DNA from: Acidimicrobiaceae bacterium
GTDB lineage: Bacteria; Actinomycetota; Acidimicrobiia; Acidimicrobiales; Ilumatobacteraceae
Assembly: GCA_024641005.1 (NCBI GenBank)
Contig: JAHEDX010000016.1
Location: forward strand, 1-58,023
DNA length: 58,023 nt
Direction: 5' to 3'
Part shown: one piece after another, positions 44,919 to 54,275 of the stretch
Position numbering within the stretch: the stretch's first letter is position 1
Layout of the letters: every line of letters begins with the position of its first letter
Program-made: the position numbers and the translations under genes
The notes under the pieces: model-generated
Told to the model about the DNA's origin: nothing
The model's database searches: none
Seen by the model: the letters and a program-made list of their open reading frames with translations, nothing else

Positions 44919-46361
44919 ATGACAGATCTGCACTGGTGGTCGGCGACCGACCTGGCAGCTGCGATTCGGGGTCGCGAGGTGTCGGCGAGCGAGGCACTCG
45001 AACACTTCGTCTCGCGGATCGAGGCGCTCGACGGCCCGATCAATGCCATCGTCCACTGGGATATCGAACGCGCACGCGAATCCGCGAGATCGGCGGACGC
45101 AGCGGTCGCCAGGGGTGACGATCTCGGGCCGCTGCACGGTGTTCCGATGACCATCAAGGACTCCTTCCAGACCGAGGGGTGCATCACCACCAGCGGGTCG
45201 CCCGATCTCGCCGAGCACGTACCCACGCACGACGCATGGCCGGTGGCGCGCCTGCGCGAAGCCGGGGCGATCCCGTTCGCGAAGACCAACCTGCCGATCT
45301 TCGCCGGCGACATCCAGAGTTTCAACGACGTATACGGCACCACCAACAACCCGCACGACGTCGATCACACACCGGGTGGCTCGTCCGGTGGCTCAGCAGC
45401 CGCGCTGGCGATGGGCTTCAGCCCGATCGAGCTGGGCTCGGACATCGGCGGGTCGATACGCGTGCCCGCCCACTACTCGGGTGTCATGGGACACAAACCG
45501 AGCTACGGCATCGTGCCCGCCCACGGCCAGATTCCTGGTATGCCGGGCACCCTCACGCAGGCCGATCTCGCGGTGTGCGGGCCGATGGCACGCTCCGTCG
45601 ACGACCTCGAGGTCGAACTCGACATCCTCGTCGGGCCCGACCGGTGGAACCAGCCGGGCTGGCGGCTCGAGCTCCCGGCTCCTCGTGCGCTCGACTTCTC
45701 CGATCTGCGGATCGCGGCATGGCTCGACGACGCGTACTGCCCAGTCGACACGTCGACGCGACGGGTCCTCGGCGATGTCGTCGGCGCGATCGAGTCGGCC
45801 GGCGGCCGGGTCGACTCCGAAGCCCGACCCGGCTTCACGCTCGAGAAGGCCGACCTCGTGTTCAAGCGGCTGCTGTTCGCCGCCCTCTCGGGCGAGTACT
45901 CCTACTCGGAGATCGAAGAACTCGCCGCGATCGACGACCTCAGCCCCATCGGAGTCGCTCGCCGGGCGGCCGCGATGCGACACCGCGAGTGGCTCGCCCA
46001 CAACGAACGCCGCCTCCAGATCCGTGAGCGCTGGCGCGAGTTCTTCGAGTCGTACGACGTGATGCTGATGCCGGTTCAGCCCAGGGGCGCCATTCCTCAC
46101 GATCATTCCCAGCCGCAGTGGGGCCGCACGGTCGAGATCGACGGCACACAGCGCCCCTATCTCGACCTGTTCGGATGGACAGGGCCTGCCGGTGCGGGCT
46201 TCCTGCCGGCGACCGTGATTCCCGCCGGCCTGGGCGACGACGGCCTGCCGATCGGCGTACAGATCGTCGGTCCGTACCTGCACGACCGCACCACGATGCA
46301 GGTGGCGCGGCTGATCTCCAAGATCTGCGGAGGGTGTCCGCGACCTGCGATCGCGGGCTGA
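44919..46361 (+). CDS. amidase (amidase signature family)
   Basis: 480 aa amidase with the Ser-cisSer-Lys triad: lysine in TIKDSF, GGSSGGSAAA with the cis-serine, and GSDIGGSIRVPA with the nucleophilic serine. Hydrolyses an amide of unknown identity. Not the GatA type, since no gatB or gatC is near. AGGAGGGG precedes the ATG. It converges on an LLM oxidoreductase gene. Confidence 0.9.
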   Translation: MTDLHWWSATDLAAAIRGREVSASEALEHFVSRIEALDGPINAIVHWDIERARESARSADAAVARGDDLGPLHGVPMTIKDSFQTEGCITTSGSPDLAEHVPTHDAWPVARLREAGAIPFAKTNLPIFAGDIQSFNDVYGTTNNPHDVDHTPGGSSGGSAAALAMGFSPIELGSDIGGSIRVPAHYSGVMGHKPSYGIVPAHGQIPGMPGTLTQADLAVCGPMARSVDDLEVELDILVGPDRWNQPGWRLELPAPRALDFSDLRIAAWLDDAYCPVDTSTRRVLGDVVGAIESAGGRVDSEARPGFTLEKADLVFKRLLFAALSGEYSYSEIEELAAIDDLSPIGVARRAAAMRHREWLAHNERRLQIRERWREFFESYDVMLMPVQPRGAIPHDHSQPQWGRTVEIDGTQRPYLDLFGWTGPAGAGFLPATVIPAGLGDDGLPIGVQIVGPYLHDRTTMQVARLISKICGGCPRPAIAG

Positions 46362-46384
46362 GGCTCCCGCCGCGTCCCGAATCC

Positions 46385-47296
46385 TCAGGCGCCGTAGGCC
46401 GCCAGTACCGAGCGCGCACGCGTCAGCTCGTCGGCGTTCGCGCCCATCACCAGCGCGGTGAAGTCGGTCGCCCCCGAGCTGTCGATCCGAGCCAGCCCGT
46501 CGGTCACCTGTTGTTCGCTCCCGATCAGGGCGATCGAGTCGATGCCCTGCACGCCCTCGATGTCGAGCATCGCCCGGTACGACGGCAACACGGCGTAGTC
46601 CTTGAACGCCGTCGCCACGAAGTTCTTGGCCGGCACGATGTCGTCGGTGACCCACACGGGAAGGCTGCACACGATGCTGGGCGCAGCGCGTCCGGCTTGG
46701 TCGGCGGCCTTCGAGATGGTCGGCAGGATCTGCTGTTCGATCGTCGCCGGGCCGACACACCACAGGATCGTTCCGTCGGTGCGCCGCCCGGCGAGGCGCA
46801 ACATCTGCTCGCCGAGCGCTGCCAGCATCACCTTCGGCGGTTGATGCGTCGGGCGCCCGCCGCTACCCATGTAGCTCCAGATGTCACCTCGGTAGCTGAC
46901 CTTGCCGTCCGTCAACAACGGCTGCAACACATCGAGGTACTCGATCATGTGACGGAGCGGGCGATCCCACTCGATCCGGAGCGCTCCCTCGACCACCGGT
47001 CGGTGCGACAGCCCGATCCCGAGTGTGAACCGACCGTCACATGCCGCCTGGGCGGTCAGCGCCTGCGCGGCGAGTGCGTGAGGATGCCGCTCCCATGTCG
47101 GAACCACTGCGGTACCCAACTCGATCGACGACGAGCGCGCTCCCGCCAGACCGAGCAGCGCGGTCGCGTCGACCAGCGCCGTCTGCGCCAACCAGTAACT
47201 GGAGAAACCCTCGGTCTCGGTCGCTTGCACATCAACGATGATCTGCTCGAGATCGGGCCGCACCAGTTTGTCCGAGCCGTTGATTCCGATTCGCAT
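46385..47296 (-). CDS. luciferase-like (LLM) F420-type oxidoreductase
   Basis: 303 aa TIM-barrel flavin/F420 oxidoreductase with the actinobacterial pattern YWLAQ, ELGTAVVPTWERHP, FTLGIGLSH and VMLAALGEQMLRLAG. These match the mycobacterial F420-dependent LLM group. ATG 47296 is supported by TACGCT ending 6 nt upstream; in-frame upstream codons overlap the divergent RNA ligase gene's leader and show no homology. Substrate unknown. Confidence 0.85.
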   Translation of the reverse strand: MRIGINGSDKLVRPDLEQIIVDVQATETEGFSSYWLAQTALVDATALLGLAGARSSSIELGTAVVPTWERHPHALAAQALTAQAACDGRFTLGIGLSHRPVVEGALRIEWDRPLRHMIEYLDVLQPLLTDGKVSYRGDIWSYMGSGGRPTHQPPKVMLAALGEQMLRLAGRRTDGTILWCVGPATIEQQILPTISKAADQAGRAAPSIVCSLPVWVTDDIVPAKNFVATAFKDYAVLPSYRAMLDIEGVQGIDSIALIGSEQQVTDGLARIDSSGATDFTALVMGANADELTRARSVLAAYGA

Positions 47297-47302
47297 GCCC
47301 CA

Positions 47303-47308
47303 AGCGTA
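47303..47308 (-). promoter_or_regulatory. -10 box, leaderless type (46385-47296 gene)
   Basis: TACGCT on the minus strand ends 6 nt before the ATG at 47296. Confidence 0.4.
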
Positions 47309-47429
47309 AATCGGTCGGCAGATCGCCAACAGGGTCACCAGTCCCTGTCGTCCGGACCCGTCGACCGACGCGATGGCACCGCAGCCGACAATCCATCCAC
47401 GCTCTCGACAAGCGGGCGATGATGGTGAG

Positions 47430-47921
47430 ATGGCCCGATTGTTCATCGCCGCGTGGCCGACCGACGAGACCGTCACGCAGTTGCGTGGGATCCCACGCCC
47501 GCACGAACCGGGTGTGCGGTGGGTAGCGGAGACGAACTGGCACATCACGCTTCGCTTTCTCGGCGACACCGACGTCGACGAGACCGCGCATCGGCTCGCG
47601 TCGGCAGTGTTGCCTCGTTCCGTAGCGCGTCTCGGCCCGGCAGTCCGAGCACTCGGTGCCCGCCAGCTCGTCGTTCCGGCGCTCGGCGTCGACTCACTCG
47701 CCGGCGCCGTGCTCACTGCGACCGAGGGGATCGGGGAACCGGACCAGCACCCGTTCTACGGTCACATCACCATCGCTCGTCTCGCACGCGATACTCGATC
47801 CGCCGTCGATGGCACCGCGTTCCAGAGCGTGTTCGAGATCGAGGAGGTCGCCCTCGCCATGAGCACCCTGCTCCCGAACGGTGCCACCTATACCCGCATC
47901 GCCAGATTCCCGACGGTCTGA
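47430..47921 (+). CDS. thpR: RNA 2',3'-cyclic phosphodiesterase (2'-5' RNA ligase family)
   Basis: 163 aa 2H phosphoesterase with both histidine motifs, HITLRF and HITIAR. Family members hydrolyse 2',3'-cyclic phosphates at RNA ends to 2'-phosphates and can reversibly join RNA 2'-5'. The N-terminus MARLFIAAWP matches the family LF.A..P pattern, so ATG 47430 is taken over an in-frame start 57 bp earlier. Confidence 0.87.
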   Translation: MARLFIAAWPTDETVTQLRGIPRPHEPGVRWVAETNWHITLRFLGDTDVDETAHRLASAVLPRSVARLGPAVRALGARQLVVPALGVDSLAGAVLTATEGIGEPDQHPFYGHITIARLARDTRSAVDGTAFQSVFEIEEVALAMSTLLPNGATYTRIARFPTV

Positions 47922-47932
47922 TCGGTCGGCGG

Positions 47933-48796
47933 TCAGCCGTTGCGCTGCACGAACTCGATCACGGCCGAATTGAACGCGTCGTTCTTGTCGCCGGCGACCA
48001 TGTGCCCTGCGCCGGCGACGTCGACCACCTCGGCGTGTGGTACCAGCTGCTGCAACTCGCGGACGCTCTCGTCGCTGACGATGTCGCTCATCCGCCCCCG
48101 AACGAGCATGGTGGGTATCGAGATGCGGCTCGCAGCCGTGCACAGGCGTTCATGATTCACCAGTCCGTCCTGGCCGTCGACGCCTTCGCGATTGGTGATG
48201 AAGCGGGGGTCCCAGTGCCAGTACCACCTGCCGTCGCCGCGCTGGCGAAGATTCTTGCGCAGGCCGGACAGATCCGTCGGCCGTGGGCGGTGCGGCACGA
48301 AGGCTGCGATCGTGTCGGCCGCGTCCTCGAGTGACTCGAACCCGTTGAAGCCGGACCGCATGAAGTCGGCGATCTTGTTGCGTCCCACCTCCTCCACCCT
48401 GGGAGCCACGTCGACGAGCACGAGCGAGGATGCCACCGGTTCGGTGCTCTCACCGATCGCGATGATCGAAGACAGTCCACCGAGAGAAGCGCCGACCAGT
48501 GCTGGCGGACCGCCGAGATAGGCCACGATCGCCCGCACGTCGCCGGCGAATCGGCTGAGTCCGTACACGCCGTCGGGTGACCAATCCGAGTGGCCGTGCC
48601 CGCGCAGGTCGAAGGCGAGCGCGTACCGGCCTGATGCGGCGAAGGCCTCGGCAGCGCTGCCCCAGGCGTGACGGGTCTGCCCACCTCCGTGCAGCAACAC
48701 GACCGGGGGATCCGACTCGTCACCGAACGCGTCTGCGACGAGGTCGACGCCTTCGGCGCGCACGGTCAGCGTCCTGGACTCGACGGCAGAGGGCAT
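47933..48796 (-). CDS. alpha/beta hydrolase
   Basis: 287 aa alpha/beta hydrolase: VVLLHGGGQTRHAW (oxyanion), GASLGG (nucleophilic serine) and GAGHMVAGDKN (histidine). The lid region between about residues 130 and 210 is Arg-rich. Resembles epoxide-hydrolase and haloperoxidase-like members of actinobacteria. It converges on the RNA ligase gene. Substrate unknown. Confidence 0.82.
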   Translation of the reverse strand: MPSAVESRTLTVRAEGVDLVADAFGDESDPPVVLLHGGGQTRHAWGSAAEAFAASGRYALAFDLRGHGHSDWSPDGVYGLSRFAGDVRAIVAYLGGPPALVGASLGGLSSIIAIGESTEPVASSLVLVDVAPRVEEVGRNKIADFMRSGFNGFESLEDAADTIAAFVPHRPRPTDLSGLRKNLRQRGDGRWYWHWDPRFITNREGVDGQDGLVNHERLCTAASRISIPTMLVRGRMSDIVSDESVRELQQLVPHAEVVDVAGAGHMVAGDKNDAFNSAVIEFVQRNG

Positions 48797-48873
48797 GCTG
48801 CCATGTTGCCCGTTCCCGATCCTCGATCCGTAGTCGGATCAGCTGAGGCCGAAGGCCGTGTTCAGGGCATGGC

Positions 48874-49455
48874 TCAGCGACGATGGACACTGACGGCGTA
48901 GCCGGCTGCGGGATCCCATGGATCTGCATCCCATGTCGCGTAGCGCGCCTGGCCGACGAGACCGGCCGCCCCGCAGTCGAGGTCGTACTGTTCGAGGTCG
49001 TACCCCCGGCCGAGTTGGAACCCGGCGATCAGTGCACCGCCGACCGCGAGATGCCTCGCCAGGTTGGCAACGACGCGGGACTCGGTGCCCGGGTGCAAGA
49101 AGATCATCACGTTGCCGGGCAGGGCGACCACGTCGAACCGACGCCCCAGATCGACCGTCAGCAGGTTCGCCTCGACCCAGCCCAGTTCGGGCGCTTTGAC
49201 CCGAGCCTGGTCGAGCATCGGCCGATCGAGATCGACGCCCGTGACGTCGATCCCGCGCGCTGCGAGTTCGATCGCGACGCGCCCGGTACCGCATCCGGCA
49301 TCGAGCACACTGGCGGGTTCGAACCGGCAGATGAAGTCGGCCTCACCGTGCACCGAGATGCCCGCTTCGGCCATCTGCTTCCACCGATGGTCGTAGTCCG
49401 CCCCGCGCTGCACACCGGTGTCTGCGGTCCAACGCGAACCCGAGTGGTCGATCAT
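48874..49455 (-). CDS. class I SAM-dependent methyltransferase
   Basis: 193 aa methyltransferase with motif I VLDAGCGTGRVAIEL, the acidic end of strand 2 in VTGVDLDRPML, and motif IV region FDVVALPGNVM. ATG 49455 gives a compact single domain; further upstream in-frame codons enter the glutathione peroxidase gene. It lies 35 bp downstream of that selenoprotein gene on the same strand and may share its transcript. Substrate unknown. Confidence 0.83.
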   Translation of the reverse strand: MIDHSGSRWTADTGVQRGADYDHRWKQMAEAGISVHGEADFICRFEPASVLDAGCGTGRVAIELAARGIDVTGVDLDRPMLDQARVKAPELGWVEANLLTVDLGRRFDVVALPGNVMIFLHPGTESRVVANLARHLAVGGALIAGFQLGRGYDLEQYDLDCGAAGLVGQARYATWDADPWDPAAGYAVSVHRR

Positions 49456-49490
49456 CGAACCCGTCGCCGGCGGACGCGCATGCAAACCGC

Positions 49491-49964
49491 TCAGAGGTAT
49501 TCGGGGATCACGTCCGCGACGGCCTCGGGGGTGGTGATCGGCGGGAACCGACGCACCACGTTGCCCTGCTTGTCGACGAGGAACTTCTCGAAGTTCCACA
49601 CGATCGCAGGGCTCTCGCCGTCGCCGGGCTGCGCTTGCTTCAGCAACGTGTAGAGGGAGGCCTCCCCGTCGCCGTTGACATCGATCTTCGAGAACATCGG
49701 GAAGTCGACGTCGAACTTGGACGTGACGAACTCGAGGATCTCGGCCTCGGTGCCTGGCTCCTGGGCCCCGAACTGGTTACACGGGAAGCCGAGCACCTGG
49801 AAGCCGTCGAACTGGTGGTGGATCGCACGCAGACCTGCGTACTGAGGGGTAAGGCCTCAAGCGCTGGCGACGTTGACGATGAGCAACACCTGGTCGCGGA
49901 ACTGATCGAAACTGACCTGTTCCCCGGTGATGCTCGTCATTTCGAGTTCATGAATCGACGACAT
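49491..49964 (-). CDS. selenocysteine-containing glutathione peroxidase
   Basis: 157 aa peroxidase if the in-frame TGA at codon 36 (49857-49859) is read as selenocysteine. The protein then reads NVASA-U-GLTPQY at the active site, followed by LGFPCNQFGAQEPG and IVWNFEKFLV, giving a full tetrad Sec36, Gln64, Trp123, Asn124. A hairpin at 49825-49842 has the geometry of a bacterial SECIS. Without recoding, only a fragment from GTG 49796 would be made, lacking the catalytic residue and the first strands. ATG 49964 is the start, with a TACAGT box 8 nt upstream. Enzyme role: reduction of hydrogen peroxide or lipid hydroperoxides with thiols or thioredoxin. No signal peptide, so cytoplasmic. Confidence 0.9.
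49825..49842 (-). promoter_or_regulatory. SECIS-like hairpin for UGA recoding
   Basis: On the mRNA, GUACGCA and UGCGUGC pair (seven pairs, one G-U) around the apical loop GGUC, starting 14 nt after the UGA. The core GCAGGUCUGC is the same as I recall for the E. coli fdhF SECIS, where SelB recognises the GU of the loop. Confidence 0.8.
49857..49859 (-). other. in-frame UGA codon, predicted selenocysteine 36
   Basis: The codon occupies exactly the catalytic (seleno)cysteine position of glutathione peroxidase, with the reading frame and homology continuing on both sides. Confidence 0.88.
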
Positions 49965-49972
49965 GGGCGAAG

Positions 49973-49978
49973 ACTGTA
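49973..49978 (-). promoter_or_regulatory. -10 box (glutathione peroxidase gene)
   Basis: TACAGT on the minus strand ends 8 nt before the ATG at 49964. Confidence 0.4.
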
Positions 49979-50005
49979 CAAGTCGAACAGGACAGCAGCT
50001 CGACG

Positions 50006-50659
50006 GTGCGCCAAGATATTCCGGTGGACGGAGCGGCCGCCGGCGCGCGAAAGGTCATCGGGATCACCGGCCCGCCGGGTGCGGGCAAGTCGACGCTCGC
50101 GGCCGGGCTCGCCGCGGAGCATCCCGATACTCATGTCGTGGTGCCGATGGACGGCTTCCATCTGGCGCAACGCGAGCTGATCCGGCTCGGCCGGTGGCAG
50201 CACAAGGGCGCACCCGACACCTTCGATGTCGACGGGTATGTCGCGCTGCTCGGGCGACTGCGACGCGAACCCGGCCACTGCATGTACGCCCCCAAGTTCG
50301 ACCGCTCCATCGAGGAGCCGATCGCCAACGCGATCGCCGTCGAGCCTCGGCACACCACGATCATCACCGAGGGCAACTATCTGCTGCACGACGAGGACGG
50401 TTGGGAACGGGTTCGCCCACTGCTCGACGAATGCTGGTACGTCGATTGCGAATACTCGGCGCGAATCGTGCGATTGATCGCCAGGCACATCGAGCACGGG
50501 CGGACCGGCCCACAGGCCGCCGCCTGGGTCCACGACGTCGACGAACCGAACACACGCCTGATCCGCTCGAACCGGGAGGCCGCCGACGTGATCATCAGAT
50601 CCGACGACGGTCGGCTGGCCTTCCCCCTTCCCCCCGACTGGCGCACCCCCTGGTGGTAA
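50006..50659 (+). CDS. nucleoside/nucleotide kinase family protein
   Basis: 217 aa P-loop kinase of the uridine kinase / pantothenate kinase-like group (YggC/FrcK relatives). Walker A is GPPGAGKST near residues 22-30; MDGFHL, TFDVDGY and APKFDRSIEEP are family landmarks, and TEGNYLL holds the Walker B-like strand. It phosphorylates a nucleoside, a sugar or a related small alcohol. The start is GTG 50006, with GTG 50021 as alternative. It diverges from the selenoprotein gene. Confidence 0.83.
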   Translation: MRQDIPVDGAAAGARKVIGITGPPGAGKSTLAAGLAAEHPDTHVVVPMDGFHLAQRELIRLGRWQHKGAPDTFDVDGYVALLGRLRREPGHCMYAPKFDRSIEEPIANAIAVEPRHTTIITEGNYLLHDEDGWERVRPLLDECWYVDCEYSARIVRLIARHIEHGRTGPQAAAWVHDVDEPNTRLIRSNREAADVIIRSDDGRLAFPLPPDWRTPWW

Positions 50660-50664
50660 CCCAA

Positions 50665-50724
50665 ACCCCGTTCTGTTCAGCGTTCTGCAGGACCGGGTCT
50701 GCCAAACGCTGAACAGAACGGGGT
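50665..50724. repeat. 60 bp perfect inverted repeat (20 bp arms)
   Basis: Arms at 50665-50684 (ACCCCGTTCTGTTCAGCGTT) and 50705-50724 are perfect inverted copies around a 20 nt centre that can pair partly with itself. It fills most of the gap between the kinase and MazG genes. It can act as a strong hairpin terminator, although a G-run rather than a T-run follows; it may also be a dispersed repeat. Confidence 0.7.
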
Positions 50725-50736
50725 GGGGGTGGGGGG

Positions 50737-51033
50737 GTGAGTACGGTCTGGGGCGTGAACCTGATCGAGCTGCAAGACGTCATCGAGCGCACGTACGGCG
50801 ACCGCGACCGCGACCGCGGCGTGGCACCGACCGTTGCCTGGCTGGCCGAGGAGTTCGGCGAGCTCGCCCAGGCGGTTCGCAAGGGAACCCAGGCCGACAT
50901 CGAGCACGAGTTCAGCGACGTGCTGGCCTGGGTCGCCACACTCGCCAATCAGGTCGGCGTCGATCTCACCAGCGTCGTCGACCGCTACCGGGACGGCTGC
51001 CCCAAATGCACCCGGCTACCGTGCGCCTGCTGA
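50737..51033 (+). CDS. MazG-like nucleotide pyrophosphohydrolase with cysteine tail
   Basis: 98 aa all-alpha NTP pyrophosphohydrolase. The MazG metal site is EEFGE followed by the second-helix E..D in HEFSDVLAW. The C-terminus ends CPKCTRLPCAC, four cysteines that could hold a zinc or metal ion. It probably cleans up aberrant nucleotides. GTG 50737 follows a G-rich stretch; GTG 50755 would also give a complete domain. The large inverted repeat lies directly upstream. Confidence 0.85.
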   Translation: MSTVWGVNLIELQDVIERTYGDRDRDRGVAPTVAWLAEEFGELAQAVRKGTQADIEHEFSDVLAWVATLANQVGVDLTSVVDRYRDGCPKCTRLPCAC

Positions 51034-51075
51034 CGGCTCGCAGCGCGCCAGGGCGCTGGGTGCCGTGAGCGGGCC

Positions 51076-51264
51076 GTGTCCGTGAACCTCCGCTTCGAAG
51101 GCCGTTGGAGGTGGGCGCTCGCGATCGCCGTCGCAGCGGGCCTCGTGGTCGGCACGGTGTTGCCTGACCGGTGGCATCTCCTCGTTCGGTCGGTCATCGT
51201 CGGCGCCACGACCGCTGCGGTGTTGTTCGCGGCCGCTGGGATCCGCTCCTGGTTCGACGACTGA
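51076..51264 (+). CDS. small protein with two membrane segments
   Basis: 62 aa hypothetical. Two hydrophobic segments (ALAIAVAAGLVVGTVL at about 14-29 and VIVGATTAAVLFAAAGI at about 40-56) with charged ends suggest a hairpin membrane protein. Third codon positions are strongly GC-biased, as in neighbouring genes, which supports coding. The start is GTG 51076, 42 bp after the MazG gene. No homologue is recognised. Confidence 0.5.
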   Translation: MSVNLRFEGRWRWALAIAVAAGLVVGTVLPDRWHLLVRSVIVGATTAAVLFAAAGIRSWFDD

Positions 51265-51274
51265 GCCGAACTGA

Positions 51275-52144
51275 TCAGCTGATCACCTTCACGGTGTCAC
51301 CGATGTCGAGCCAGTTCCAGATCGTCTCGGCATCGGCGGGCAGTAATCGGATGCAGCCCGACGAGTCACCGAACAACTCGGGGGTACCGACGCTGTCGAG
51401 GGGTTGGACGTACTCACCGTTCGAGTACTTCGGGATGCTGTGGAACGCGATCCGGGCACCCTGGTACTTGCCGTAGGTGAACGCGACGAAGTGAGTCATC
51501 GTCGATCGTCGGCCGGTCAGGTTCGAAGAAGCGTCGAGGTCTTTCGCGTACACCTCGTACGTGCCGGGGTCGGGCTGCGTGATGGCAGACGTGATCGGCA
51601 TCACGTCGGTGATCTCACCGGACTCACACAGCCACGAGCGTTGGTTGAAGCGGTCGATCACGGCCGATCGCCCGATGTCGGGGCAGGTGTCGGCATCGGG
51701 CGGCAGCACGTCGATGCGCTTCCAAGCTGCGAGTCGGATCGCCGTCTGCGGCCCGACGACACCATCGACCACCAAGCCGTTCGCTGCCTGGAACTCGCGG
51801 ACCGCGGCCTCGGTGGCGGCGTCGAACTCCTCGTCGGGCGGTCCCCCGCTCAGCGCCCCCGCGGCGATCAACTGCGACTCGAGGCACGCCACCTCGGGAT
51901 CGCTGTCGCCCAGTTCGAGTGGTATCGACAACGAGCAGTCGGGATCGATGATCGCGACCGGAGCCAGATCCAGTTCGTCGCGCACCGCGTCGGCGAGATC
52001 ACCCGGTGCGATGTCGTTGTCGGCTGCAGCGACCACGACGACAACCGGATCGTCGGGCGCCGCGCCAAGGATCAAGAACGCGCCGCAGGCAAGCCCCATC
52101 ACGCCGACGAGCGCGGCGATGAGCACGATGTACGAACGCGACAT
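51275..52144 (-). CDS. L,D-transpeptidase with peptidoglycan-binding domain
   Basis: 289 aa cell-wall enzyme. Residues about 5-27 form a membrane anchor or signal; 82-140 resemble a PG_binding_1 domain (EEFDAATEAAVREFQAANGL); the YkuD catalytic domain follows with FHSIP and GDSSGCIRL, which holds the catalytic cysteine. It makes 3-3 cross-links in peptidoglycan outside the membrane. TAACGT lies 9 nt before the ATG. Downstream of asd, whose pathway supplies diaminopimelate for the wall. Confidence 0.9.
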   Translation of the reverse strand: MSRSYIVLIAALVGVMGLACGAFLILGAAPDDPVVVVVAAADNDIAPGDLADAVRDELDLAPVAIIDPDCSLSIPLELGDSDPEVACLESQLIAAGALSGGPPDEEFDAATEAAVREFQAANGLVVDGVVGPQTAIRLAAWKRIDVLPPDADTCPDIGRSAVIDRFNQRSWLCESGEITDVMPITSAITQPDPGTYEVYAKDLDASSNLTGRRSTMTHFVAFTYGKYQGARIAFHSIPKYSNGEYVQPLDSVGTPELFGDSSGCIRLLPADAETIWNWLDIGDTVKVIS

Positions 52145-52153
52145 GACGCTGAA

Positions 52154-52159
52154 ACGTTA
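52154..52159 (-). promoter_or_regulatory. -10 box (L,D-transpeptidase gene)
   Basis: TAACGT on the minus strand ends 9 nt before the ATG at 52144. Confidence 0.3.
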
Positions 52160-52240
52160 ACCATCAAGGTCGGGGCCGACCAGGCACCTCGCTGCGTCGC
52201 ACGGCGACTGACAACGGGGCCATCTCGCCACCGCGCCGAG

Positions 52241-53275
<1,035 letters not shown>

Positions 53276-53341
53276 ACGCTGGAGCGGGCTCGGTGACGGA
53301 CGAGTTGCGAGATGTCGAGGGCTCGGGGATCAGCCCGCGGG

Positions 53342-54166
53342 TCAGGTGACGGTTGCGACGAGCCACCAGTGATGGGGGTTGACCCCTACGAAGGTGTGCA
53401 TCGATGCGCCGAACGCCCGCAGCTTGCTCTTGGGGTTGACCCAGATCTCGATGTCGGTCAGTTGAGGGGCGAGCGGTCCCGTCACCTGATCGGGATGCAG
53501 GCGCGACGCCTGCCAGGCGAGCCGGGTGACCGGACGCTGCCGCGTCAGCCAACCGCCGAACTTCGGCACCCGGTACAGGGTGCGGACCATCGCGCCCGCC
53601 GGGATCACGACCGGATCGAGCTTGGACGGACCCCGGAAGTTGAGCACGACCTTGCCGCCGGGTCGCACGACGCGAACAGCCTCCGAGGCCAGTTCGAGCG
53701 CATCGTCCTCTTCGCAGTGCTGCAGGGTGATGTAGCTGAACGCCATGTCGGCGCAGTTGGGAGCGAGATCGAGGGTGCGACCGTCGGCAACCTCGAGTGT
53801 GCGGAGACGGTCGGGTTTCCCGAATCTCCCGACCGTTTCGTAGCAGCGCTCGAGGAAGCCCTGATCGAGGTCGCAGGCGATGACCGAACCGAACTCGCGG
53901 GTGAACGCACACGTCATGCGGCCGATGCCCGCGCCGATCTCGACGAGCGTGCGTTGCCGGTTGGCTTCGGTGCGGAGTCCGAACGTTTCGAGGTAGGCCG
54001 GCACTTCGGCGTCACCCGTCGCCACGAACTCGGCGAGCGTGAGGTCGTCACCGGTGGCGTTGTTGAACACCCATCCGGTCTGTCGCACCACGTCGTCGCC
54101 ACTGGCCATCTGCTCAGAGACGCGACCCGCAGATTTCCATGGGATCAACTGGCTCCGGCGTCGCAT
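53342..54166 (-). CDS. class I SAM-dependent methyltransferase
   Basis: 274 aa from ATG 54166. SAM motif I is LVEIGAGIGRMTCAF, motif II the acidic VIACDLD, and RVVRPGGKVVLNFRG the post-motif strand. The start is uncertain: GTG 54244 would add 26 residues and a later ATG is also possible, and none has a clear ribosome site. It sits between lysC and asd, a pair normally adjacent. Its substrate is unknown and need not belong to the lysine pathway. Confidence 0.78.
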   Translation of the reverse strand: MRRRSQLIPWKSAGRVSEQMASGDDVVRQTGWVFNNATGDDLTLAEFVATGDAEVPAYLETFGLRTEANRQRTLVEIGAGIGRMTCAFTREFGSVIACDLDQGFLERCYETVGRFGKPDRLRTLEVADGRTLDLAPNCADMAFSYITLQHCEEDDALELASEAVRVVRPGGKVVLNFRGPSKLDPVVIPAGAMVRTLYRVPKFGGWLTRQRPVTRLAWQASRLHPDQVTGPLAPQLTDIEIWVNPKSKLRAFGASMHTFVGVNPHHWWLVATVT

Positions 54167-54275
54167 CGACGGAATTGTGCCAGAACCCTGGGGTGTTTGC
54201 GCAACGAGGCCGTGGACCGGCCCTTGGGAGTCGCCCGAATTCACGTCGGTCAGCCCGCGATCGGGGCCCGCCCCG

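Noticed and set aside
49491..49796. Short glutathione peroxidase fragment starting at GTG 49796
   Set aside because: It lacks the catalytic residue and N-terminal strands; homology continues upstream through the UGA in the same frame, so the full selenoprotein is preferred.
49491..49964. The peroxidase as a pseudogene with a nonsense mutation
   Set aside because: The stop falls exactly on the Sec position, no other disruption is present, and a well-formed SECIS follows.
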